From Chryseobacterium gleum (GTDB taxonomy: Bacteria > Bacteroidota > Bacteroidia > Flavobacteriales_D > Sanyastnellaceae): a DNA stretch of 5,675 bases. The stretch spans positions 1 to 5,675 of the forward strand of contig CAMCYM010000113.1 in NCBI GenBank assembly GCA_945883885.1. Reading direction: 5' to 3'. Position 1 is the first letter of the stretch. Every line of letters begins with the position of its first letter. The notes under the pieces were generated by a model. It was not told the DNA's origin. It made no database searches and saw nothing but the letters and a program-made list of their open reading frames with translations. The position numbers and the translations under genes were made by a program. Shown one piece after another: positions 1 through 4,751 of the stretch.

Positions 1-1
1 C

Positions 2-622
2 GATGCGCTGCAGCACGCGCTCGTGTCGGCGGGCGGCGGGGTGGAGGTGGATGTGCACCGCAACGATGCGCTTGTGCCGGCCGGCATTGTAGGCTACGAC
101 GGAGTGGTCGTGTCGCCCGGGCCTGGCATCCCGCGTGAGGCCGGCCAAACTCTGAACGCCATCACCGTCGCGGCGGCCCACCGCATGCCCCTCCTCGGCG
201 TCTGCCTGGGCATGCAAGCCATCGCCGAGCACTTCGGCGGCACCCTGCGCAACCTGCCCGACGTCCTGCACGGCGTGGCGACGCCGCTCACCGACTTTGC
301 GCCCACCGGCCTCTTCGCCGGCGTCCCCTGCCCGACTCCGGTGGGCCATTACCACAGTTGGGTGGTGGACGACGACGAGCTTCCCCGCGTCCTCACTGTC
401 ACCGCCCGCAACCTTTCCGGCCTCCCGATGGCCTTGGCCCATGCCACCCTCCCCATCGTCGCTGTCCAGTTCCATCCCGAATCCGTCCTCACCCCCGAGG
501 GTCCGCGCATGCTTCGCAATTGGCTTGCGCACGTCGCGGCTTGGCGGGCGGAGCACCCGGCTTCTCGCGCGGGAGTGGCGGTTTGGAACGAGGCGTCCCT
601 TCGCGCTGAAGGGGAGGAGTGA
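2..622 (+). CDS. Glutamine amidotransferase subunit, anthranilate/aminodeoxychorismate synthase component II (5' partial)
   Basis: This is the class I glutamine amidotransferase that releases ammonia from glutamine for a chorismate-using partner, giving anthranilate (TrpG, tryptophan) or aminodeoxychorismate (PabA, folate). The frame is open to the left edge. The first visible residues (DALQHALV) match the helix that follows the family's N-terminal DNYDSFTYNLV segment, so roughly 15 residues are missing and the in-frame GTG at 23 is not the start. Numbering visible residues from position 2, SPGPG (38-42) is the oxyanion region, GVCLGMQ holds nucleophile Cys68, HYHSW is the family's conserved HSW/HSL stretch, and FHPES gives catalytic His158 and Glu160. 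About 30 residues follow the usual domain end (RNWL) and are low in conservation. The stop codon at 620-622 is the first base triplet of a tandem repeat. No trp or pab partner is visible, so TrpG and PabA cannot be separated. Family assignment is secure. Confidence 0.93.
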   Translation, partial: DALQHALVSAGGGVEVDVHRNDALVPAGIVGYDGVVVSPGPGIPREAGQTLNAITVAAAHRMPLLGVCLGMQAIAEHFGGTLRNLPDVLHGVATPLTDFAPTGLFAGVPCPTPVGHYHSWVVDDDELPRVLTVTARNLSGLPMALAHATLPIVAVQFHPESVLTPEGPRMLRNWLAHVAAWRAEHPASRAGVAVWNEASLRAEGEE

Positions 623-710
623 GGCGCGGCTTCGCCGCGGGAAACAGTGTGAGTGTGAGGGATGAGGCGCGGCTTCGCCGCGGGAAACAGTGTGAGTGTG
701 AGGGATGAGG
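620..710. repeat. Perfect 43-bp tandem duplication with GC hairpin
   Basis: Positions 620-662 and 663-705 are identical over all 43 bases, and 706-710 begins a third copy (TGAGG) before the match breaks. Each unit holds a perfect inverted repeat, CGCGGC-TTC-GCCGCG (625-639 and 668-682), followed by CAGTGTGAGTGTGAG (645-659 and 688-702). The first unit starts at the stop codon of the amidotransferase gene. No T-run follows the hairpins, so they are not typical intrinsic terminators, although they could protect the 3' end of the mRNA. The identity of the two copies suggests a recent duplication. Confidence 0.93.
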
Positions 711-722
711 GGGAATTTGGTT

Positions 723-730
723 TACATTTA
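723..730 (+). promoter_or_regulatory. Candidate Bacteroidota -7 element for the secreted repeat protein
   Basis: TACATTTA differs from the Bacteroidota -7 consensus TAnnTTTG only in the last base. It sits in an AT-rich island (714-740) inside GC-rich DNA and would give a leader of about 20 nt before the ATG at 758. No good TTG/TTTG -33 element lies at the expected distance upstream, where the tandem repeat is found, so the call is weak. Confidence 0.35.
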
Positions 731-757
731 GATAAGTAATCGGGCAAACACGTGAAC

Positions 758-1132
758 ATGAAAAATCTGCTTCTTGTCGCAGGCTTGTGCATTTCCACCT
801 TCGCGGCGGCCCAATGCAAGGTCTACTCAGGCCCCAACGGCTACAAGGTGGCCGCACGCGTAGAAAATGGCCGCGTGTACCTCGGAGCCAGCGGCTACCA
901 AGTCGCAGTCCGCTTTGAAAACAACCGCATCTACTCAGGTGCAAGCGGCTATACGGTCATCGCGCGTGTCGACGGCGACAAAATTTACAGCGGGAACAGC
1001 GGCTACGATGTCATCGGCCGGATTTCAGGCGACAAGGTCTATCAGGGGCGTAATGGCTATACGGTGGCAGTGCGCAACGACGGGTGCGGCGGCATGAGCC
1101 TCGCGGCGGCGGCGGTGGCATGCTGCCTGTGA
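758..1132 (+). CDS. Small secreted protein with five 18-residue beta-type repeats
   Basis: The 124-residue product has a signal peptide (Lys2, hydrophobic 4-15, then AAAQ) likely cut around residues 18-19. The Cys at 20 is not in a good lipobox because Gln precedes it. Residues 21-108 are five gap-free 18-residue repeats starting at 21, 39, 57, 75 and 93. The pattern is [KR]-[VI]-Y-x-G-x-x-G-Y-x-V-x-x-R, then a turn rich in Asn, Gly and Asp. Such repeats suggest beta-hairpins, and the pattern recalls proteins named 4-fold or 5-fold beta-flower in public annotation; that link is from memory and its function is unknown to me. The tail (109-124) is Gly/Ala-rich with Cys110, Cys122 and Cys123, which with Cys20 might form disulfides. 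ATG 758 is preferred over the in-frame GTG at 752 because it starts the signal peptide directly. It stands alone, flanked by hairpin repeats, and converges on the lipoprotein genes. Coding is well supported; role unknown. Confidence 0.88.
   Translation: MKNLLLVAGLCISTFAAAQCKVYSGPNGYKVAARVENGRVYLGASGYQVAVRFENNRIYSGASGYTVIARVDGDKIYSGNSGYDVIGRISGDKVYQGRNGYTVAVRNDGCGGMSLAAAAVACCL
818..1087 (+). repeat. Five in-frame 54-bp coding repeats
   Basis: Units at 818-871, 872-925, 926-979, 980-1033 and 1034-1087 each encode one 18-residue protein repeat without insertions or deletions. The best-kept positions are Tyr at unit position 3, Gly at 5 and 8, Tyr at 9, Val at 11 and Arg at 14. The DNA has diverged much more than the protein pattern, so the array is old and selected, unlike the identical 43-bp duplication upstream. 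Confidence 0.9.
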
Positions 1133-1139
1133 ACCAAGT

Positions 1140-1169
1140 CGCGGCTTCGCCGCGCTCAAACTCAAACTG
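1140..1169 (-). repeat. Inverted copy of the intergenic hairpin repeat
   Basis: Positions 1140-1154 repeat the CGCGGC-TTC-GCCGCG hairpin exactly as at 625-639 and 668-682. Read on the minus strand, 1169-1155 is CAGTTTGAGTTTGAG, 13 of 15 bases identical to CAGTGTGAGTGTGAG at 645-659, and it leads straight into the hairpin, as the left copy does after an 8-nt gap. The right copy is therefore inverted relative to the left ones. The plus-strand hexamer tract (CTCAAA twice, CTGAAA, CTAAAA) continues to 1178. Confidence 0.75.
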
Positions 1170-1175
1170 AAACTA

Positions 1176-1200
1176 AAAAGCCCGCTCGCGGCGGGCTTTT
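1176..1200. terminator. Bidirectional Rho-independent terminator between convergent genes
   Basis: AAAAGCCCGC (1176-1185) and GCGGGCTTTT (1191-1200) form a perfect 10-bp stem around the 5-nt loop TCGCG. T-tracts follow the GC stem on both strands. It lies 43 bp after the stop of the repeat-protein gene and 39 bp after the stop of the minus-strand lipoprotein gene, so it can end both transcripts. Confidence 0.9.
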
Positions 1201-1239
1201 GGGCGACATCTAAACGAACGAAACTGCAAGCCGCGTGGC

Positions 1240-1818
1240 TTACTTGTTCCGGTATTGCTCCATGACCTGTTCGAAGGTGTTCTTGAACTGGTCGTAGTTG
1301 TATTCGGCGCGGATGCGCTCCTCCTGCTTCAGCCCTGAGATGTAGGCGTCTGCGATCTTGCCGCCGGAAAGCTCGATGGCGAGGTAGGCGATGTACTTGC
1401 CGTCCTGGGCCTGGGTGAGCTCTTGGCAGATCGTGATGGCGCCGGTGAGCTGCTGGTTCACGATGGTGCGGGAGAGCTCGTTGAACTTGCTGGTCGCTTC
1501 TTCGGTGTTGTTGAAGCCGAGCTGGGTGGCTTGGTTCTCCGCTACCGTCTCGACGGTGGCTTGGATGGCGCGGGCGAGGGTGGCTTCTGCGTTTTGGCGT
1601 GCAATCTTTTTTGCAATCTCGCGCTGTGGGCTGGTGCCGGTGGCGGAGGCGCGGAAGAAGTCCTTGTTCGGGAGGTACTGGTCGCCCGAGCAGTACTCGA
1701 CGATGCGGGTTTCGCCGCGCGTATCCGGGGTTGACGTTACGGCCTCGTCTTTTTTGCAACCGCCGAGGGCTAGGGCAGTGGCCGCGCCACCGATGAGGAG
1801 GAAGGTGTGGAACTTCAT
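1240..1818 (-). CDS. Small LPP20-like lipoprotein
   Basis: The 192-residue product starts with a lipoprotein signal peptide: Lys2, hydrophobic 6-18 and lipobox LGGC with Cys21. Cys21 is followed by KKDE, which resembles the Lys-plus-acidic surface-export signal of Bacteroidota lipoproteins, so it may face outward (inference). A segment around 53-92 (FFRASATGTSP, then Lys/Arg/Ala-rich helix with QNAEATLARAI and TVETV) has the layout of the LPP20/FlgT-N type: a strand with small residues, then a long helix with A-x3-A-x2-LA-x2-I. Residues 120-165 alternate as strands (GAITICQEL, KYIAYLAIEL). The C-terminus is charged and helical. ATG 1818 is chosen over the in-frame TTG at 1827 because it opens the signal peptide directly. 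It follows the larger LPP20 gene by 80 nt with a candidate promoter between. Function is unknown; the lipoprotein call is secure, the family call moderate. Confidence 0.87.
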   Translation of the reverse strand: MKFHTFLLIGGAATALALGGCKKDEAVTSTPDTRGETRIVEYCSGDQYLPNKDFFRASATGTSPQREIAKKIARQNAEATLARAIQATVETVAENQATQLGFNNTEEATSKFNELSRTIVNQQLTGAITICQELTQAQDGKYIAYLAIELSGGKIADAYISGLKQEERIRAEYNYDQFKNTFEQVMEQYRNK

Positions 1819-1862
1819 GGGTTTCAAGATTCAGAGTTTCAAAGGAATGGTGTTTTTCTGCC

Positions 1863-1876
1863 CGGCTCAAGAGCCG
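1863..1876. other. Short inverted repeat in the 5' leader of the small lipoprotein gene
   Basis: CGGCTC-AA-GAGCCG is a perfect 6-bp inverted repeat that can extend to 1860-1879 with one mismatch. On the minus strand it lies just downstream of the candidate -7 element and is followed by AGAAAAAC rather than a T-run, so it is not a normal terminator. It would form a 5'-end hairpin in the small lipoprotein's leader, or a processing site in a longer operon transcript. Confidence 0.4.
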
Positions 1877-1879
1877 TGC

Positions 1880-1887
1880 CAAACTTA
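1880..1887 (-). promoter_or_regulatory. Candidate promoter (-7 TAAGTTTG) for the small lipoprotein gene
   Basis: On the minus strand TAAGTTTG matches TAnnTTTG exactly. CTG at 1910-1908, one base from TTG, lies 20 nt upstream, inside the 17-23 nt spacing described for Flavobacterium promoters. Transcription would start near 1874, leaving a leader of about 55 nt to the ATG at 1818. The -33 element would overlap the last codons of the preceding gene. Confidence 0.45.
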
Positions 1888-1898
1888 AAAAAAGGCCC

Positions 1899-3266
1899 TT
1901 ACCGGTACAGCGATTTTAGCAATTCATCGAGAAATGCCCCGCGGAGTTCTTGGCCTGCTTTGCGGTAGGCCTCCGCAGAAGCGGACTCAAAATTCAGCTG
2001 CACACCCTTGATGCGCTCGAGGTTGCGCTGGAGAATGACGGCATTGTCCACTCCTCGGATGACGACCGACGCATCGAGCGTGGCGGTGAAAAATCCGCTC
2101 CCGGAACCGGCTTCGCGGGTATCCGCTTCGATGGTGATGCGCAGGTCCGCCGTGCGCACATCTTCCGTCAGTGCGCAGCCTCGCTCGGAAAGCGCCGCGC
2201 GCAGGGCTTCAGCGAGTTGGGCGGAACGCACCGGTCGTCCGAAGGCTTTTTCCGTGGCCGCGATGGCCACTGTGGGGGCGATGAGTTTGACGGGCACCGT
2301 GACTTCCGGGGCGGGCAGGTTGCGGAGCGCAGGCACGTCGACGCCCCCGCCGGGACGGGGGAGCAGCCGGTCGAGGTCGACGGAAATGCGGAGGTCGGCT
2401 GCGCGGGTCCCTGGATCGAATCCGTCCAACGGCACCGCCACCACCCCGTTTGCATCGGTGGTGAGTTCGAGGCGGCGCGGGAGCGTGCCGCGGTGGTAGC
2501 GGGCCACCACCGGGAAGTTGGGGGCAGCGGCGCCATCGAGGAAGACTTGCACGTCGAGCGATCCGCGGTAGCCCGCAGCCGGGACGAGCTCGACCGCGGT
2601 GGCGGCGGGTTTCAGTGCTACGCCGGACAACAAGTTCGTCACCGCGTCGAGGCAAGCGCGGTCCAGGGCGACCTCCGCCCCGCCGGCATCCCGCCACAGC
2701 ATCGTTTCGCCCGCGAACGGCGCGAGCGCCGCGAGGCATCGGTAGCACCGGTCCACCGCCGCCACGGCGTCCCGCGCCCCGCGCGCCGCCAGTCCCGAAG
2801 TGTAGAAGCCCCCTGCCACAGCGGCTGCGGCGGCGCGCCGCTCGGCGAGGATGCGCTCCCACGTGGAGCGGGAAAGCCGGTAGTACACCCAGGCCTCGCG
2901 GGCGTCCTCGTGGCTGCCGACGAGCTCGTAGCCTTCGAGGTTTTCGGCGGAGGTGCTGGAGATCTGCTGGCGGAACTGCTGGCTGACCAGGTCGTTGTGT
3001 TGGGACGTTTGGAGGGCCGAGTTCGATTCGACGCGGACCCGGATTTCCGTGGCGAGGTCGGCGAGGGCTCGTTTTTTCGCGGCGTCCATGGCGTCGAAGG
3101 GGTGCTGGTCCTTCGAGGCAGAGGCGATGCCGATGTAGTAGCCGGGCAAAGAGGGCCGGGCGGTGGCCCAAACCGGCAACACCTCCGCCGCCGGTTTCTT
3201 CGCTCCGCACCCGGCCGCAGCGAGGACGACCACGCAGGCCAGCAGGGCAGCGGCGGCTGCCTTCAT
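1899..3266 (-). CDS. LPP20-family lipoprotein with C-terminal beta-rich domains
   Basis: The 455-residue product has a lipoprotein signal peptide with lipobox AAGC (Cys20). Residues about 30-140 fit the LPP20 family: P31-x-W33, PGYYIGIASA at 41-50, an Ala-rich helix KKRALADLATEIRVRVES (64-81), and a closing YELVG then WVYYRLSR strand pair (113-133). An Ala/Arg-rich helical linker (135-185) contains Cys174 and Cys177. Residues 225-300 look like an immunoglobulin-like beta domain (SLDVQVFLDG, TTDANGVVAVPL). Residues 325-455 are alpha/beta, with a helix SAQLAEALRAAL (348-359) and a strand pair near 372-411, ending in the helix LRGAFLDELLKSL; this may be a second envelope domain of the FlgT/CsgG kind (weak). 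LPP20 proteins are outer-membrane lipoproteins, for example Helicobacter Lpp20 and Vibrio FlgP. Its ATG overlaps the stop of the CsgG-family gene (ATGA, 3263-3266), so the two are translationally coupled and probably act together. Confidence 0.9.
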   Translation of the reverse strand: MKAAAAALLACVVVLAAAGCGAKKPAAEVLPVWATARPSLPGYYIGIASASKDQHPFDAMDAAKKRALADLATEIRVRVESNSALQTSQHNDLVSQQFRQQISSTSAENLEGYELVGSHEDAREAWVYYRLSRSTWERILAERRAAAAAVAGGFYTSGLAARGARDAVAAVDRCYRCLAALAPFAGETMLWRDAGGAEVALDRACLDAVTNLLSGVALKPAATAVELVPAAGYRGSLDVQVFLDGAAAPNFPVVARYHRGTLPRRLELTTDANGVVAVPLDGFDPGTRAADLRISVDLDRLLPRPGGGVDVPALRNLPAPEVTVPVKLIAPTVAIAATEKAFGRPVRSAQLAEALRAALSERGCALTEDVRTADLRITIEADTREAGSGSGFFTATLDASVVIRGVDNAVILQRNLERIKGVQLNFESASAEAYRKAGQELRGAFLDELLKSLYR

Positions 3267-4660
3267 GGGACGAGGATGCGGAGTTGGTTCTCGACTACGG
3301 ACCGAACACGCAACGCGGTGGCTTCCATTGCGGCGTTGATCATCAGCGACTCGTCTTTCGGATTTTGGCGCGCCCCGAGCAGCGCCTGCAGCTCGGCGCG
3401 CCCCGCCCGGTTCACCCCGCCGGAGGCATGCGTCGGATAGATATTCTGCACATTGCCAGAGTATTTCGCATACCGCACTGCGTCGTGCTCCGTGTGCGTG
3501 ACCATTTCGGAAGCAAGCGTCGCGCCCGTTTCGAGCGAAATCAGCTGCACGTTGAAGGTCACCTTGACCTGGCGCGTCTGCGCGAATTCCATGTACTGCA
3601 CGGGGCGGTACTCGGTTTCTGTGTACTTCTTGCCTTCCGAGTTCACCCGCTCGACCTGGTAGGATTCCATGCCCTGCCGCTGGTAGCGCTCGAGTTCCGT
3701 ATCCACCACGTCGCAGTCGACGACGATGCCCTTCAGCATCGCTTTTGCACCCAACAGGCCGCCGACTTGGACTGCGGTCGTGGCATTGAGCACGCCGCTC
3801 AGGGCCATCTGCTGCTCCTGCAAGATGAGGGCCTGGTTTTCGCGGTCGACGATTTTCAAAAAGGGGTCGGTCGATTCGCTCAGCCGCTGCTGGACGTAGC
3901 TGCGCAGCTTTGTGTCGACGTTCACGCGGGTGGTGCCGTTTGCAAAGGGGAGCAGCGCGACGGTGAATTGGCCTGCGGCGAGGGCTTCGTCGCGGCGGGC
4001 GGCCGCGTCCTTGAAGGTGGCGAGCCGGTCGGTGCAGGCTTTGAAGGCGGTGTGGGCGGCGCGGTAGGTCTTCGCGGCGAGGGCGGTCGTGCCTTGGCGG
4101 TAGCGGGGCTCGCAGTACGCCACGTCGGCGAGTGCGCGTGCGTCCTTGTAGGTGGGGTCGAGGCGCAGGATTTCCGTCAGATCGGTCAAGGCGGCGTCGA
4201 ATTTTTCGTCCTCCAGGGCCCGCGAGGCCGCGCGGTACAGGTCGTCCATGTGGGAGTTCTTGACCTGGCTGTACGCCATCCGTTTGGTTTCCGGAAAATC
4301 CAACCGTACGCCCAGGGCGTCCACCTTTTTAAAGTAGGCATCCGCTTCCTCGTAGGCCTTCACCGCAGCGGCTTTCTCGTCCCGCAGCATCGCCCCGTCG
4401 AAGGCCGTCAGCCGGTCGTTGAGCACCCACTGCCCGGTGCGCCGCAGCCCCTGCATCGCCTCCGTGTTCATCTTGTCCTTCTGCACCGCAGTGAAGTAGA
4501 ACCCGGCCGCCTGCTCCATCATGCCGGCCTCCTCCATCTTCGCGCCGCGCTTCGTGAAGGCCTTCGAGCCGTTGCAGCCCGTGCCGGTGAGGACGAGGAA
4601 CATCGCGGCGACAGGAAGCGCCAGCCGGCGTGCGGCAAGGAGGAAATCGGTTCGCGTCAT
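3263..4660 (-). CDS. TPR-containing CsgG-family outer-membrane lipoprotein
   Basis: The 465-residue product has a signal peptide (Arg-rich 3-12, hydrophobic 13-25) and probable lipidated Cys29 in TGTGC, a slightly atypical lipobox with Gly at -3. Residues 35-230 are helical with TPR-like units, clearest at 141-174 (LYRAASRALEDEKFDAALTD, ending DPTYKDA) and around 190-225. Residues 233-460 match CsgG/HfaB: VALLPFANGT, a KIVDRENQALILQEQQ stretch (269-284), LSGVLNATTAVQVGGLLGAKAMLKG (287-311), NVQLISLETGATLAS (370-384), and a final helix from about 438 like the end of CsgG. CsgG itself is a curli secretion channel, but many relatives with N-terminal TPRs are uncharacterised. The two segments that form barrel hairpins in CsgG (about 312-365 and 385-436) are long and charged here, so channel activity cannot be claimed. 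It is first in the operon, overlaps the next gene by 4 nt, and faces away from the oxidoreductase gene. Confidence 0.92.
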   Translation of the reverse strand: MTRTDFLLAARRLALPVAAMFLVLTGTGCNGSKAFTKRGAKMEEAGMMEQAAGFYFTAVQKDKMNTEAMQGLRRTGQWVLNDRLTAFDGAMLRDEKAAAVKAYEEADAYFKKVDALGVRLDFPETKRMAYSQVKNSHMDDLYRAASRALEDEKFDAALTDLTEILRLDPTYKDARALADVAYCEPRYRQGTTALAAKTYRAAHTAFKACTDRLATFKDAAARRDEALAAGQFTVALLPFANGTTRVNVDTKLRSYVQQRLSESTDPFLKIVDRENQALILQEQQMALSGVLNATTAVQVGGLLGAKAMLKGIVVDCDVVDTELERYQRQGMESYQVERVNSEGKKYTETEYRPVQYMEFAQTRQVKVTFNVQLISLETGATLASEMVTHTEHDAVRYAKYSGNVQNIYPTHASGGVNRAGRAELQALLGARQNPKDESLMINAAMEATALRVRSVVENQLRILVP

Positions 4661-4667
4661 GGCAGGC

Positions 4668-4675
4668 CGAAGTTA
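4668..4675 (-). promoter_or_regulatory. Candidate promoter (-7 TAACTTCG) for the CsgG/LPP20 operon
   Basis: On the minus strand TAACTTCG matches TAnnTTTG except C for the third T. TTTG at 4702-4699 lies 23 nt upstream, the upper end of the usual spacing. The element ends only 7 nt before the ATG at 4660, so the transcript would have almost no leader. Either the mRNA is near-leaderless or this match is not the real promoter. Confidence 0.4.
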
Positions 4676-4717
4676 GGCAAGTCCCGGTGCAGAGGGCACA
4701 AACCGTGCCACAGGCGC

Positions 4718-4725
4718 TACCTTCG
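4718..4725 (+). promoter_or_regulatory. Candidate promoter (-7 TACCTTCG) for the saccharopine-dehydrogenase-like gene
   Basis: TACCTTCG differs from TAnnTTTG at one base, the same T-to-C change as in the divergent element at 4668-4675. It would give a leader of about 20 nt before the ATG at 4752. No TTG is seen 17-23 nt upstream, so only the -7 part supports the call. Confidence 0.4.
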
Positions 4726-4751
4726 CGCGGCGCAACGAACGCCCCCGGTCG

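Noticed and set aside
23..622. GTG at 23 as the start of the amidotransferase gene
   Set aside because: The frame continues to the window edge and the residues before it fit the family; starting there would remove the conserved N-terminal strand.
620..710. Tandem repeat as a small CRISPR array
   Set aside because: The copies are directly adjacent with no variable spacers, and no cas gene is present.
1025..1882. A 285-codon minus-strand frame spanning the terminator and the small lipoprotein gene
   Set aside because: It crosses a strong terminator and a repeat, is rich in Arg/His/Pro, and overlaps a lipoprotein gene with clear signal peptide in another frame.
1886..1901. GGGCC followed by seven T on the minus strand as a terminator after the LPP20-family gene
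   Set aside because: There is no loop-forming stem before the T-run, only a short central palindrome. The following TAAGTTTG fits a promoter better.
1950..3440. A 496-codon open frame on the plus strand
   Set aside because: It is antisense to the LPP20-family gene and has Arg/Gly/Ala-rich sequence with no domain or signal. It is a shadow of the real gene.
3263..4660. Annotation as a curli secretion channel (csgG)
   Set aside because: The CsgG core is present, but the N-terminal TPR half, charged hairpin regions and absence of other csg genes do not support a curli-specific name.
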